The translations under genes were made by a program, and so were the position numbers. From an uncultured Lachnospiraceae bacterium (GTDB taxonomy: Bacteria; Bacillota; Clostridia; Lachnospirales; Lachnospiraceae), in contig CATNCF010000011.1 in NCBI GenBank assembly GCA_950097145.1, forward strand, positions 1-64,000: DNA of 64,000 nucleotides, written 5' to 3'. The notes beneath the pieces were generated by a model. That model ran no database searches, had not been told where the DNA came from, and worked only from the letters and a program-made list of their open reading frames with translations. Below, in pieces: positions 9,275 through 19,431 of the stretch (the first letter of the stretch is position 1; the number at the start of each line of letters is the position of its first letter).

Positions 9275-9333
9275 CCTGTAGTCTCACCTTCTTGTCCTCT
9301 GTATTCTGTCCTGTATGATTGCAGTTATCATTT

Positions 9334-9362
9334 ATTATACTACTTACATGTTCCTTCCTCAA
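9334..9362 (-). promoter_or_regulatory. promoter of the ibrAB-like operon
   Basis: On the minus strand TTGAGG, 17 nt, TATAAT. The predicted transcript begins about 50 nt before the ATG of the IbrA-like gene. Confidence 0.65.
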
Positions 9363-9434
9363 TAAAATTTTACCAAAATTTTCCATTTTTTTCTTTTTCA
9401 CATTACCCGATTAACTTATTAAAGTAATAGGATA

Positions 9435-9478
9435 CAAAAATACCGCTCTTACAATCATACTGTAAGAACGGTATTTTT
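9435..9478. terminator. bidirectional terminator
   Basis: AAAAATACCG-CTCTTACA-atcatac-TGTAAGA-aCGGTATTTTT: a long stem with an A-run before and a T-run after. It ends the minus-strand GyrI/DUF3795 gene and separates it from the IbrAB-like promoter. Confidence 0.8.
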
Positions 9479-9492
9479 ACTCTTTAAAAGCT

Positions 9493-10221
9493 TTACCTCA
9501 ATGCTGCCCACTCCCTGCACTGCTGGATACGTTTCCCATTATCCCCCTGCTTCTCGTCATAGGCAAATTGCCGCAGCACATCACAGGGAAAATTTTCACA
9601 GTTCCCGCAGTGTTCCAGACGTTTTTCTTCCCCGCAGGACTTGACTGGACAGGAATCACCCCAAAACGGTTTTTGTATATGTATACATCCCTTACACCCC
9701 ATCTGTTCACGATAGGGACATGCACTGCACAAAAGCCCGCATCTGGACTCAGCCTGATTTTTTCCTTCCTCAGCCAGCCCAACATAAATATGAATCTCTG
9801 CCTGATCCATGGAATCGTTTTGATATTCTTCAAAATCACACTGGAAATTTCTGGGCAGGTCCATCTGCCAGATTTCCTGCCACGCCGCTGCAACTGCCTT
9901 CACCATGTCCCCATGAACCACAAATTTTGCATACCGGCCCCCGGGAATACGGCAGACCTTATATGTTTCTCCCTTTGGCTCTTCTGTCACCTCACATGCA
10001 GCTATGGCTGTATACTCCCCTTTTTCATCCCCGGCGTACTCGGTATAAATCCCCAAAGCTTTTCCATTTCCTTTGTTTGGAATGGATGGGTGGATTCCCT
10101 GATTGTAAAAACGGTTCCACAATCCCCCGATCACAGCGCCCATATCAGGAGAAGCATTGCTTGTCCTGGCCGATACGCCCACGGCAATTTTCTCTTTCAA
10201 CGTAACAATTTCATATTCCAT
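9493..10221 (-). CDS. GyrI-like effector-binding domain fused to a DUF3795-type cysteine cluster
   Basis: 242 aa. Residues 1-155 resemble the AraC effector-binding/GyrI-like small-molecule domain (opening EYEIVTLKEKIAVGV, and GGRYAKFVVHGD). Residues about 160-215 contain CGLLCSACPY, CKGC, CPVKSCG, CGNCENFPC: a dense cysteine array of the DUF3795 kind that probably binds metal. No DNA-binding domain is present. It lies 63 nt downstream of the WYL regulator gene on the same strand and may share its transcript. The ligand is unknown. Confidence 0.75.
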   Translation of the reverse strand: MEYEIVTLKEKIAVGVSARTSNASPDMGAVIGGLWNRFYNQGIHPSIPNKGNGKALGIYTEYAGDEKGEYTAIAACEVTEEPKGETYKVCRIPGGRYAKFVVHGDMVKAVAAAWQEIWQMDLPRNFQCDFEEYQNDSMDQAEIHIYVGLAEEGKNQAESRCGLLCSACPYREQMGCKGCIHIQKPFWGDSCPVKSCGEEKRLEHCGNCENFPCDVLRQFAYDEKQGDNGKRIQQCREWAALR

Positions 10222-10284
10222 AAAATAAGACCATCCTTTCTTTTCATAGCCTTATTCTATCACAGCAGCCACGACATCTGTATG

Positions 10285-11193
10285 TCATGATTCAAGATAT
10301 TTTTTTCGGATTTCTTCTGCAAATGCCAGGAGTTCCCTGCGAAATTCGAAAGGTTCTAAAAGCTCTGCACCGGGGCCGAAAGAAACAATCCAATTCACAA
10401 TACTTGTCTTATCTGCAAAGCCAAAGGTAAAAAGCAAAGTTCCATCGGACTGTGTGACAAAGCTTTCGGGACCATACTCCTCAATAAGCCTCCATTTATA
10501 TTCCGGCTGAATGATTGCTTTTACCTGATACAAATTGGGAAATATTCCCTTTGGGGATAAATCAGGAAGCGGGACGGCACGTTTTTCAAAGGGTTCCAGC
10601 AGTTCCAGCTCTGTCATACGCACCAGTTTAAAAAGACGGAAATCTTCTCTTTTTTCGCACCAGGCCCACAAATACCAGTTTGACCACTGAAAAATCAGAT
10701 AGTACGGCTCTGCCTTCCGCTCTGTTTCTCCCTTTGGCGCGGAATACACAAAAGAAACCTTCCTCCCAGCGAGAATCGCCTCATGCAGCAGTTCTATCCG
10801 TGCAGGCAGATAATCCTTATACCAGGAAGAAAGATCGATTAAAATGTGTGTATCTCCAGCAAGAAGTTTCGAGGAACCCGCCGACAATTTCTCCATCAAC
10901 TGGGCATATCGGCTGGTTTTGCATACGCTGTCCAGGCTTCGCAGCCCGTCTAAAACAGCCTGCATATCCGATCTGCTGAGCACGGTCCTGTCAATTGTAT
11001 AGCCCTCCATAATGGAAATTCCACCATTTTTCCCTGATTCTGTCACCAGCGGAATGCCAGCCATACAGAGGGCTTCGACATCCCGGTTGATGGTACGGCG
11101 GGAAACCTCAAATTTCTCGGCAAGATAGGGAGCTGTCACTTTTTCCTGCTGCAGCAGGATAGACAGGATTCCAATCATACGTTCAATCTTCAC
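10285..11193 (-). CDS. YafY-type transcriptional regulator (HTH + WYL domain)
   Basis: 302 aa. The N-terminal winged helix (residues about 1-60) has the pattern LAEKFEVSRRTINRDVEAL. The central part has the WYL domain (YYLIFQWSNWYLWAWC) and a C-terminal WCX-like extension (residues about 220-300). Such proteins sense a ligand through the WYL domain. The likely start is GTG at 11193 with GGGAGGAG upstream. It begins 15 nt after queA, so it may be read through from the pheST-queA transcript. Its targets are unknown; the neighbouring GyrI-like gene is a candidate. Confidence 0.85.
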   Translation of the reverse strand: MKIERMIGILSILLQQEKVTAPYLAEKFEVSRRTINRDVEALCMAGIPLVTESGKNGGISIMEGYTIDRTVLSRSDMQAVLDGLRSLDSVCKTSRYAQLMEKLSAGSSKLLAGDTHILIDLSSWYKDYLPARIELLHEAILAGRKVSFVYSAPKGETERKAEPYYLIFQWSNWYLWAWCEKREDFRLFKLVRMTELELLEPFEKRAVPLPDLSPKGIFPNLYQVKAIIQPEYKWRLIEEYGPESFVTQSDGTLLFTFGFADKTSIVNWIVSFGPGAELLEPFEFRRELLAFAEEIRKKYLES

Positions 11194-11208
11194 CTGGCTC
11201 CTCCCTGT

Positions 11209-12321
11209 TTATACGATGAGCATCGCATCCCCAAAACTAAAAAAGCGGTACTGTTCTTTCACCGCTGTCTCATACGCATTCAGAACCTGTTCTCTTCCTG
11301 CAAGGGCTGATACCAGCATAACCAATGTGGACTCTGGCAGATGAAAATTGGTAATCAATGCGTCCAATACCTGAAACTTATATCCAGGATAAATAAAGAT
11401 ATCTGTCCATCCGCTGCAGGCTTTTACCCATTGCTCTCTCTGCAGGCTTTGAGGCTGTCCAATCACCGCCTCTCCTTCCTTAAATTTTACTGGCTGGCCG
11501 CCCTCTGCGGTTTCTTCCAGAAGCTTTGCTGCTGCCGATTCTACGGTGCGGCAGCTTGTGGTTCCCACACATACTACCCTGCCGCCCCTTCTCTTTGTCT
11601 CATTAATAATTTCTGCCGCTTTCTCATCCAACTGATAAAATTCTGAGTGCATATGATGCTCCTGGACCTGCTCTGCTTTCACTGGGCGGAATGTTCCCAG
11701 ACCCACATGGAGTGTCACTTCCGCAATCTGGATTCCTCTGGCACGAATATGTTCCAGAAGCTCCGGTGTAAAATGAAGCCCTGCTGTTGGTGCCGCCGCT
11801 GAACCGTCGTATTTGGCATATACCGTCTGATAACGGTTTTTATCCTTAAGCTGGTGGGTAATATAAGGCGGCAGGGGCATCTGCCCAAGCTGGTCTAAAA
11901 TTTCTTCAAAAATCCCCTTATAAGAAAAACGAATCAGACGGTTTCCATCTTCCACCACATCCACAATCTCTCCTGTGAGAAGCCCCTCCCCGAAGAGAAT
12001 CCGGGTTCCAATTTTCGCCTTTTTGCCAGGTTTTACCAGAGTTTCCCACAAATCCTTTTCTTTTCTCTTTAACAGCAGTAATTCAATTTTTGCCTGGGTA
12101 TTCTCCCGCTCCCCAAAAAGTCTTGCCGGGATCACTCTGGTGTTATTGAGCACCAGGCAGTCTCCTGGTTTTAAATAATCTAATAGTTCTTCAAAATGAC
12201 GGTGTTCCAGCTCTCCGCTTTCCCTGTGCAGTACCAGAAGCCTGGAACTGGAACGATGGGAAAGGGGATCCTGGGCAATCAATTCTTTGGGCAGATCATA
12301 ATAAAAATCTTTTACATCCAT
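11209..12321 (-). CDS. queA: S-adenosylmethionine:tRNA ribosyltransferase-isomerase
   Basis: 370 aa, full family length. It transfers and rearranges the ribose of SAM onto 7-aminomethyl-7-deazaguanine in tRNA to give epoxyqueuosine. Family motifs are clear: [15 protein letters not shown] at the start, [33 protein letters not shown] and NFHLPESTL. It starts 8 nt after pheT, so it belongs to the T-box-controlled transcript. Confidence 0.95.
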   Translation of the reverse strand: MDVKDFYYDLPKELIAQDPLSHRSSSRLLVLHRESGELEHRHFEELLDYLKPGDCLVLNNTRVIPARLFGERENTQAKIELLLLKRKEKDLWETLVKPGKKAKIGTRILFGEGLLTGEIVDVVEDGNRLIRFSYKGIFEEILDQLGQMPLPPYITHQLKDKNRYQTVYAKYDGSAAAPTAGLHFTPELLEHIRARGIQIAEVTLHVGLGTFRPVKAEQVQEHHMHSEFYQLDEKAAEIINETKRRGGRVVCVGTTSCRTVESAAAKLLEETAEGGQPVKFKEGEAVIGQPQSLQREQWVKACSGWTDIFIYPGYKFQVLDALITNFHLPESTLVMLVSALAGREQVLNAYETAVKEQYRFFSFGDAMLIV

Positions 12322-12329
12322 ATAGTTCC

Positions 12330-14750
12330 TTACTTTCTCAGCTCAATTCCCATTCCTTCCAGAGCCTTTATAATTTTATCCATTGCAGGCGCATAGTCTG
12401 CCTCCTCCAAAGTCTTGTCCTTGGCGCGGAAGGTCAAAGAATATGCCAAAGATTTATAGCCAGACTGAATCTGGGTTCCTTCATAAATGTCAAAAAGCTC
12501 ATAACTCTCCAGATATTGGCCGCCTCTGGCGTCAAATACTTTCTCCACTTCACCGGCCAAAATATGTTTCGGTATTACCATACTGAGATCACGGCTTACT
12601 GCCGGGAATCTTGCAATTCCCTGATATTTCCGGTCAAAACTTGCAAATTCCGTGATCTTTGGCATATCAATCACTGCCACATAGACACGTTCCTTGATGG
12701 AATAATTGTCTGCTGTCTGGGGATGAATTTCTCCCAGATATCCCACCACTTGATCATGATAAATGATATTTGCCTGTCTGCCTGGGTGCAGGAACGGTTT
12801 CTCAGCATTCGGATCATAACTTGTTTTTTCTTGAAGCCCCGCTTTTTCAAAAAATTCCTCCACAACGCCCTTCATAGTGTAAAAATCGCCTTCCCCATAC
12901 ATGCCCAGAGTAAACTGCATACGCTCTTCGGGAAGTTCAGTCACCGGAACCTGTTTCGGCAGATATATATTTCCCAGCTCATAGAGACGGACGTTCTTAT
13001 TTCTCCGGTTGAAATTAGTGGACAGGGAAGTCAGCATACCGTTCAGGGAAATTGTACGCATAATGCTGAAATCTTCTCCCAGAGGATTGGATATCACCAC
13101 GGTTTTTCGAAGCTCACTGTCTTCTGGAATCAGTAATTTATCAAAAACTTTAGGGCTCTCAAAGGAATAAGTCATCCCCTGGCTGAATCCGCAGAACTCT
13201 GCCGTTTCTCTTGCCACTTCCTCTATGCGCAACTTAAAGGACAGTTTTCCAGTGGTGGCTTCTCCCTTGGGAAGAGAAGCAGGAATATTGTCATATCCAT
13301 AGAATCTCGCTGCTTCCTCCGCCAGATCAGCCAGACATTCCAGATCCTGCCTCCAGGAAGGTACAATAACTTCACCTTTTTCAGAATCATAATCCAAATC
13401 AATCATTTTAAAATAGCCGAGCATGGTTTCTTTCTCAATCTCTGTTCCCAGCAATTGGTTTACTTTGTGGGGATCAAATGGGATCCTTCTGCCTTCTTTC
13501 ACCCTTCCATAGACGTCCACAACGCCTCCCACTACTTCCCCAGCTCCCAACTCTTCAATTAACTGGCAGGCACGGTTGATGGCATCTATGGCATTATTGG
13601 GATCCAGCCCTTTTTCAAATTTACCAGAGGCGTCTGTCCTAAGGCCAATCTTTTTGCTGGAAAGGCGGATATTGGTTCCGTCAAAACATGCCGCCTCAAA
13701 AAGCATGGTCTGTACACTGTCCGTAATCATAGAATTTTCTCCACCCATAATACCTGCAATGCCTACAGCTTTTTCCCCATCACAGATCATCAATATGGAA
13801 TCATCCATAAGGCGTTCCTGGCCATCTAAGGTCACAAATTTCTCATCTTTGCCCGCACGGCGTACCACAATTTCCCTTCCTGCAATGGTATCAAGGTCAT
13901 ACGCATGCATGGGCTGGCCATATTCTTCCATCACGTAATTGGTAATATCCACAATATTATTAATGGGGCGGATTCCCTGTGATGCCAGACGGCGCTGCAT
14001 CCATTTTGGAGACGGCGCAATTTTAATATTTTTCACCACTCTTGCACAATATCTGGGACAGAGTTCTGTATCTTCCACACGAATTTTCACATAATCATTT
14101 ACATCTTCTGTATTGCCCGTAACTGTCACGACTGGAGGCTTGAATTCCTTGCGGAACGTTGCCGCCGCTTCTCTTGCCAGCCCCAGCACTCCAAAACAGT
14201 CCACACGGTTGGAAGTAATCTCGTATTCAAATACCACATCATCCAGCCCCAGCGCCTTTACAGCGCTCTCTCCAACTACTGCATCCTCTTCAAAAATATA
14301 AATACCTTCCTGGGGCGCCTCTGGATACATCTCTCTGTCAGAACCCAGTTCTTCAATGGAGCACATCATGCCGTTGGATGGTACGCCCCGGAGCTTTCCT
14401 TTTTTTATTTTAATTCCTCCTGGTGTTTTCTTGCCGTCATGGCCGCCGGCTACTCGCCCGCCGTCCAATACCACTGGAACTTTATCATTCTCTTTTACAT
14501 TGGAGGCTCCTGTCACAATCTGGATATTCTCACCCGTTCCAACATCCACCTGGCACACAATCAGCTTATCTGCATCAGGATGCTTTTCTATTTTTGTAAT
14601 TTGTCCAATCACTATTTTATCTAAATCAGCGTCCAAACTTACAAATCCTTCTACCTTTGATCCAGAAAGGGTCATTGCATCTGTATATTCCTGTGCCGTC
14701 ACATCCAAATCTGGTACATAGGCCTTTATCCATGATAATGATGTATTCAT
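12330..14750 (-). CDS. pheT: phenylalanyl-tRNA synthetase beta subunit
   Basis: 806 aa, the usual bacterial length. It carries the N-terminal tRNA-binding (EMAP-like) domain at about residues 40-150, the B3/B4 editing region, the B5 domain and the C-terminal anticodon-binding FDX-ACB domain (ending near [17 protein letters not shown]). It pairs with PheS as an alpha2-beta2 enzyme. It follows pheS by 37 nt on the same strand. Confidence 0.96.
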   Translation of the reverse strand: MNTSLSWIKAYVPDLDVTAQEYTDAMTLSGSKVEGFVSLDADLDKIVIGQITKIEKHPDADKLIVCQVDVGTGENIQIVTGASNVKENDKVPVVLDGGRVAGGHDGKKTPGGIKIKKGKLRGVPSNGMMCSIEELGSDREMYPEAPQEGIYIFEEDAVVGESAVKALGLDDVVFEYEITSNRVDCFGVLGLAREAAATFRKEFKPPVVTVTGNTEDVNDYVKIRVEDTELCPRYCARVVKNIKIAPSPKWMQRRLASQGIRPINNIVDITNYVMEEYGQPMHAYDLDTIAGREIVVRRAGKDEKFVTLDGQERLMDDSILMICDGEKAVGIAGIMGGENSMITDSVQTMLFEAACFDGTNIRLSSKKIGLRTDASGKFEKGLDPNNAIDAINRACQLIEELGAGEVVGGVVDVYGRVKEGRRIPFDPHKVNQLLGTEIEKETMLGYFKMIDLDYDSEKGEVIVPSWRQDLECLADLAEEAARFYGYDNIPASLPKGEATTGKLSFKLRIEEVARETAEFCGFSQGMTYSFESPKVFDKLLIPEDSELRKTVVISNPLGEDFSIMRTISLNGMLTSLSTNFNRRNKNVRLYELGNIYLPKQVPVTELPEERMQFTLGMYGEGDFYTMKGVVEEFFEKAGLQEKTSYDPNAEKPFLHPGRQANIIYHDQVVGYLGEIHPQTADNYSIKERVYVAVIDMPKITEFASFDRKYQGIARFPAVSRDLSMVIPKHILAGEVEKVFDARGGQYLESYELFDIYEGTQIQSGYKSLAYSLTFRAKDKTLEEADYAPAMDKIIKALEGMGIELRK

Positions 14751-14787
14751 AATTCACTGTTCCTTTCTTCTTTTCATTCTATAAGGG

Positions 14788-15807
14788 TTAAAACTGTTTT
14801 AAGAAACGATGGTCATTTTCATACAAAAGACGCATATCGTCAATTTCGTATTTTAGAAGTGCAATTCGTTCCAGTCCCACTCCAAAGGCAAATCCCGAAT
14901 ATTCCTCCGGATCAATGCCACTCATTTTGAGCACCCTTGGATGTACCATCCCGCAGCCTAATATCTCAATCCATCCGGCTCCTTTACAGAATCTGCATCC
15001 CTTGCCTTTGCATTTAAAACAGGTCACGTCTACTTCCGCACTTGGCTCCGTAAATGGGAAATGATGGGGACGGAATTTTACTTTCGTATCTTCTCCAAAC
15101 AGTTCTTTTGCAAATTCTGCAAGCGTTCCCTTCAAATCAGCAAAGGTAATGTCTTTATCTACCACCAGTCCTTCGATCTGATGGAACGATGGTGAATGGG
15201 TAGCGTCCACTTCATCGGAACGAAACACTCTTCCAGGGGCAATCATACGGATCGGCAGCTTCCCTTTTTCCATCTCACGCACCTGTACTGGCGACGTCTG
15301 GGTACGCAGCACAATTTTGTCATTGATATAGAACGTATCCTGTTCATCCTTTGCCGGATGATTGGCCGGAATATTCAGAGCTTCAAAGTTATAATAGTCA
15401 TACTCTACTTCGGGTCCTTCCACCACCTCATAGCCCATTCCCACAAAAATACGCTCAACTTCTTCTAAAGCAATGGTATTGGGATGGCGGTGCCCCACCC
15501 GGTTCTTCTTGGCCGGAAGAGTCACATCAATTACTTCCTGCTTTAACTTCAAATCCCGTTCGGCTGCCTCCAGTTTCGTTTTTGTCTGCTCTATGAGACG
15601 CTCAATACTCTGTCTTGTCTCATTCACCAATTGTCCTACCACAGGACGCTCTTCCGGGAGTACATCCTTCATACTTTTAAGTACTGCAGTCAATTCACCC
15701 TTTTTGCCAAGAAATGCAACTCTTACATCATTTAATTTCGCAAGTCCGTCAGAATTCTGGATTTCACGGATTGCTTCTGCTTTGATCTGTTCCAGTTTTT
15801 CTTTCAT
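14788..15807 (-). CDS. pheS: phenylalanyl-tRNA synthetase alpha subunit
   Basis: 339 aa. It charges tRNA-Phe. It has an N-terminal coiled coil and class II synthetase motifs, including [14 protein letters not shown], the [10 protein letters not shown] motif 2 region and [16 protein letters not shown] (motif 3). It also has a Cys-rich insertion ([16 protein letters not shown]) of the type found in many PheS proteins. The ORF track starts 7 codons upstream at a TTG. The ATG at 15807 is preferred because GGAGGG lies 5 nt upstream. It is controlled by the T-box leader directly before it. Confidence 0.96.
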   Translation of the reverse strand: MKEKLEQIKAEAIREIQNSDGLAKLNDVRVAFLGKKGELTAVLKSMKDVLPEERPVVGQLVNETRQSIERLIEQTKTKLEAAERDLKLKQEVIDVTLPAKKNRVGHRHPNTIALEEVERIFVGMGYEVVEGPEVEYDYYNFEALNIPANHPAKDEQDTFYINDKIVLRTQTSPVQVREMEKGKLPIRMIAPGRVFRSDEVDATHSPSFHQIEGLVVDKDITFADLKGTLAEFAKELFGEDTKVKFRPHHFPFTEPSAEVDVTCFKCKGKGCRFCKGAGWIEILGCGMVHPRVLKMSGIDPEEYSGFAFGVGLERIALLKYEIDDMRLLYENDHRFLKQF

Positions 15808-15832
15808 AGTTCCCTCCATATCTTTCAATTGT

Positions 15833-15862
15833 AAAAAAAATCCCTATGCTTCTGCATAGGGA
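15833..15862 (-). terminator. T-box regulated terminator
   Basis: TCCCTATGC-AGAA-GCATAGGGA followed by TTTTTTT on the minus strand, directly after the T-box core and about 25 nt before the pheS start. Confidence 0.93.
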
Positions 15863-16106
15863 CGAAAACTCCGCGGTACCACCCTGATTCCTGGAATAAT
15901 TTATTCCCAGGCACTCACATTTGCGTAACGTGCAATCACGTCATATCCTACTTTGAATCCCGAAATAGCATTCACTGTTCAGACATGCGGCTCCAGTGGG
16001 AAATTCGATCTCTGCCTTTTCTTAAGAGGACTTACAGCCGATGATCCTCTCTCTCTGGAAGCAGTGCAGGTCTCTAATAAACACCTTCCTTGCCTTTTCA
16101 TTATCG
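15833..16106 (-). promoter_or_regulatory. T-box leader of pheST-queA
   Basis: The minus strand carries the T-box core AGGGTGGTACCGCGG, a preceding stem with CGTGATTGCACG, and upstream stem I sequence with TTC triplets that would suit a Phe specifier (which triplet is used was not determined). A terminator hairpin follows. Uncharged tRNA-Phe would bind and favour the antiterminator, so pheST would be induced by phenylalanine starvation. Confidence 0.92.
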
Positions 16107-16112
16107 GGTACT

Positions 16113-16141
16113 ATTCTAACACTTGAACTGCAAAACTGCAA
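16113..16141 (-). promoter_or_regulatory. promoter of the T-box/pheST transcript
   Basis: TTGCAG, 17 nt, TAGAAT on the minus strand, placed just after the yihY stop and before the leader. Confidence 0.6.
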
Positions 16142-16154
16142 GTACTTTTTACAT

Positions 16155-16964
16155 TTATTCATGACTCTCTTCATACATATCATTAATTTCTGCACATACC
16201 AGTAAAATATAGATTCCAAAATACAGCCACAGCATCACCAAAATAATAGTAGTCAGACTGCCATACATAGAGAAGCCATGAAAATAATCTACATAAACAG
16301 AAATTCCAAAGGACAGAAGCGACCAGCCTACCGCCCCCATAATGCTGCCTGGAATCTGGCTTCTAAACGCAGCTTTCCTATTGGGCAGCATCTTAAACAA
16401 CATACAGAAAAACAGCATCAGCACTGCCATCAGAATCAAAGAACGCATACGCAAAATCCCCTGGGTAATCTGTGCTGCAATAGGAAGATATTGGACAATT
16501 AAATTCTGCAGACTGTTCCCGAATACCATCAACACCAGGGAAAATACAATGGCAATGATCAGCATCAGCGTATATAAAATTGCACGAAACCGCAGAAAAA
16601 TCCAGTTTCTCGTCTCTTCGATATCATATACACGATTCAATCCATTGGTCAGATACTGAATTCCTTTTGCCGCTGACCAGACGGCGGCCACTGCCGCCGC
16701 CGACACCAGTCCAATAGAATTCTGATACATTTCATTGATAATCCCAATGAGAAAAGGCGAAATATATGTTGGCATAACACGATTAATGGTGTCCATAATC
16801 ATACTCTTTGTCACCGGTGTATACTGTACCAGGGAAATAAACAACATGATAAAAGGTATCAGTGAGAGCACAATAAAAAATGCTGACTGCGCTGCAAAGG
16901 CACTGATGTTATCCTCTCTGCATTTTTCCATAAAAGCTTTCATCTTAGCTATGGTTTTCCACAT
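16155..16964 (-). CDS. YihY/BrkB-family inner-membrane protein
   Basis: 269 aa with about six predicted membrane helices. The family start (AFAAQSAFFIVLSLIPFIMLF) and the central AAAVAAVWSAAKGIQYL segment match YihY/BrkB proteins. These were once misnamed ribonuclease BN, and their real function is still unclear. GAGGAA precedes the ATG. It starts 5 nt after the SpoIID-like gene, so the two probably form an operon, though a shared envelope role is only an inference. Confidence 0.88.
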   Translation of the reverse strand: MWKTIAKMKAFMEKCREDNISAFAAQSAFFIVLSLIPFIMLFISLVQYTPVTKSMIMDTINRVMPTYISPFLIGIINEMYQNSIGLVSAAAVAAVWSAAKGIQYLTNGLNRVYDIEETRNWIFLRFRAILYTLMLIIAIVFSLVLMVFGNSLQNLIVQYLPIAAQITQGILRMRSLILMAVLMLFFCMLFKMLPNRKAAFRSQIPGSIMGAVGWSLLSFGISVYVDYFHGFSMYGSLTTIILVMLWLYFGIYILLVCAEINDMYEESHE

Positions 16965-16969
16965 AATCG

Positions 16970-19222
16970 TTATTCCTCATTATATACATTTTCAATGGTA
17001 ATATTATGGTAAAATTTCATCAGAATATCCATATATTTCATCCCTGCCTTAGCCATGCCATTCGCACCATTCTGGCTCATACCGATTCCATGCCCATATC
17101 CCCCTCCATACACCACAAAACCATTTTCCACAGGCACAACCGTTATGCAGGCGCTTGGAAGAAGCTGCATATCTACCTGTTTTCCTTCCTTGTCTGTAAG
17201 CTGTGCAACTGCAGCTCCCAGCACACTGCGTACATTATATTCTGTAAGAAGCCTTACGCTCCCATTCTCATAAGTCAGCAGCAATTTTCCCACTGCCCCT
17301 CCTTCTTTCCTCTCCTCTATGGAAATATTCTGCAGTGCGCCAAATCCTGCCAAATCTGCATCTGTCCCCGGTGTACCGTCTGCTTTGAGAATCTGGACAT
17401 TCTGTGCGCTTGCATGAAAACGTGCTGAAACTGCCCCGTTGACCGCCTCTATCTTCTCTGAAACAGCCAGTTCTGCCCTCCATCGAAAATAAGGGCTTTC
17501 ACTGTCATAGGCTGCGATATTCTGATTCTTAATAAACTCTGCAAATTTATCCTCATCCGAAATATCCGATTCTTTGTGATCCATGAGCAGGCTGCTGCTC
17601 TTAAGATACGCATAAGCTTCTCCCGGTTCTGTATTCCATACTCTCATATCTCCTGTAAAACCACAGGAAGTGGAAAAGAAATAAGTCTCGGCAATTTCTC
17701 CCTGGTATTTCACCACTTCTCCCACCGTATCATCTACCGCAAGATTTGTATTGGGATCTTCCGCCTGTTTGTTATATACCTGATAATTGGTACTGTCGTC
17801 CACATGGGCGCCAAGGGCCGCATAATCTCCCCGCATAAGCTGAATGCAGGCATAACTCCTGGCACACACTGCCTGCGTGCAAAGAGCATCCCGCTCATAA
17901 GAGGCTGGCATTTCACTGGGAACAACCCCGTAAAGATACTGTTCTAAAGGAAGTTCATTTACCACTCCATACCCTTCCGGGTACTTCCGTGCTTCCAACA
18001 CCCCCCGATATCCTAAAGACTTACGATTTCCATTTTCATCTGAAAAATAAATCCTTCCATTCCCATCTTCCAGAGAAACTTTTACATAGTCTGCCTTTTT
18101 GCCCAGGAGTTTTTTCAATTTTATGGCCTTCCCCGGCTGAATCTTCTTCTCTTTCTTTCCAACTGTCACGGTGGCTTCTGTATCCGCTGTCAAAACAGGT
18201 TCTGCATGGTAAGGGCTGTTTTCCTCATTCAGCAGCAGAACCCTGATATTCTCTATAGCTGCCGGCTCCTGCAGAATGATGCCGCATACCTGCTTTTCTG
18301 CCACTACAAAATCCGCCTTAAGATTTCCAATAACCAGTTTCGATTCATCCAGCTCTTCCACTGTACCATAAGTCTTGTAAATCCGCAGTTTCCCTTTATA
18401 CTTTAAGGTCCCATAGCCAGATATCTCAATCTGTTTATCATCAAATCTCAAAACTTTTCCAGAGATTTTGTCTTCTTTTTTATATATGGCCGTCACTTTG
18501 CGATCCTTCCATTCCATATCGCAAATGGTATCTTTTATCTCTTCGTTCAATCCTTCTATGTCTAAAGAGATCTTCTGATTCTCATAGAGAATCTCCGCTT
18601 TCTCATCCTGTGTACTATGTATAAAAACATTTTTCAGCATAAGTTTGGCCTGACATTCACTGCTGACTCCAATAATTCTGTCATCTTTTATATACACCTG
18701 ATACATATCATAATAGTGGAAATAATCCACTCCATCTGCCACTTGGAAATATCCTTTCTGCGTCAGCCGATTTCCTTCCGGATCTCCTTCTTCGGTAAGA
18801 AAAACAAAATTTACATTTTTCACTAAATGCTCTGTATCCAGCAGATCCAGAATCTGTTCATAAATGCCATTCCAGACAGACCGGGACACTGTTTTCCAAA
18901 AAAAAGCATCCTGATACGTTATGTAATCACGGACAGAAAGCTGTTCTAACATAAGTTCTAATTTTCCATATGTGAGCTTCCCGTTCAAATTCTTCTCATG
19001 GAACACCTCTTTCAGCTTTTCTTCCCACTCATCTTCTTCATAATAAGTAAAACTCAACTGAGATGGCAATTCTGCAACTGCCACATATTCACTGCTGTAT
19101 TCATTTATCACCTGTTTTGTATTTACAGCCAGAATAAACCAAACTGCAAGAATTACCAACAGCATAAGAAGAATGCCTGCCAAATAATTTTTTCTGTTCT
19201 TACCGGAATATTTTCTATTCAT
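16970..19222 (-). CDS. SpoIID/LytB-domain protein, membrane-anchored
   Basis: 750 aa, much longer than classical SpoIID. An N-terminal signal anchor (about residues 14-34) is followed by a long, unassigned extracellular region. The SpoIID domain lies at about residues 400-700 (motifs LEQYLYGVVPSEMPASY, AVCARSYA, and GYGHGIGMSQNGANGMA near the end). SpoIID-type domains act on denuded or amidase-processed peptidoglycan. The size and anchor suggest a vegetative wall enzyme of the lytic-transglycosylase type rather than the sporulation protein itself. It is followed by yihY. Confidence 0.85.
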   Translation of the reverse strand: MNRKYSGKNRKNYLAGILLMLLVILAVWFILAVNTKQVINEYSSEYVAVAELPSQLSFTYYEEDEWEEKLKEVFHEKNLNGKLTYGKLELMLEQLSVRDYITYQDAFFWKTVSRSVWNGIYEQILDLLDTEHLVKNVNFVFLTEEGDPEGNRLTQKGYFQVADGVDYFHYYDMYQVYIKDDRIIGVSSECQAKLMLKNVFIHSTQDEKAEILYENQKISLDIEGLNEEIKDTICDMEWKDRKVTAIYKKEDKISGKVLRFDDKQIEISGYGTLKYKGKLRIYKTYGTVEELDESKLVIGNLKADFVVAEKQVCGIILQEPAAIENIRVLLLNEENSPYHAEPVLTADTEATVTVGKKEKKIQPGKAIKLKKLLGKKADYVKVSLEDGNGRIYFSDENGNRKSLGYRGVLEARKYPEGYGVVNELPLEQYLYGVVPSEMPASYERDALCTQAVCARSYACIQLMRGDYAALGAHVDDSTNYQVYNKQAEDPNTNLAVDDTVGEVVKYQGEIAETYFFSTSCGFTGDMRVWNTEPGEAYAYLKSSSLLMDHKESDISDEDKFAEFIKNQNIAAYDSESPYFRWRAELAVSEKIEAVNGAVSARFHASAQNVQILKADGTPGTDADLAGFGALQNISIEERKEGGAVGKLLLTYENGSVRLLTEYNVRSVLGAAVAQLTDKEGKQVDMQLLPSACITVVPVENGFVVYGGGYGHGIGMSQNGANGMAKAGMKYMDILMKFYHNITIENVYNEE

Positions 19223-19266
19223 GCAACTAGTTCCTGTTCTTTCACTTTAATATTTCTGTAAATGAC

Positions 19267-19298
19267 TTAAGAAAGGCTGCCTTTCTCCAAAGCAGCCT
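19267..19298. terminator. hairpin terminator between the 6S region and the SpoIID-like gene
   Basis: GAAAGGCTGC-ctttctccaaa-GCAGCCTTTC is a strong stem. The plus strand has CTCTTTT after it and the minus strand has TTAAGTCATTT. It is the first convincing hairpin downstream of the 6S-like gene and may end its primary transcript. Confidence 0.65.
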
Positions 19299-19303
19299 TT
19301 CCT

Positions 19304-19425
19304 CTTTTGTAAATTTATCCTTTGTACCTCAAAAATCTTTTGTACATAATATCCTTCGTATCTTAAAAATCTTTTGAAACTTATGCGCAAGTTCTCTTTT
19401 GTAAAGCTCTTTTGTATCTTGTTCT
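19304..19425 (-). repeat. A-rich region with degenerate ACAAAAGA repeats
   Basis: Minus-strand reading shows several units of TACAAAAGA and a tandem pair of about 33 bp (CAAAAGATTTTTAAGATACGAAGGATA and CAAAAGATTTTTGAGGTACAAAGGATA). It lies between the 6S-like RNA and the hairpin at 19267-19298. The 112-aa and 78-aa ORFs here overlap the RNA and show no coding features, so the region is left as a non-coding repeat. Confidence 0.6.
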
Positions 19426-19431
19426 TTTTTT

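Noticed and set aside
9568-10290. 240-aa plus-strand ORF opposite the GyrI/DUF3795 gene
   Set aside because: Antisense to a gene with clear domains and cysteine motifs; composition is that of a shadow frame.
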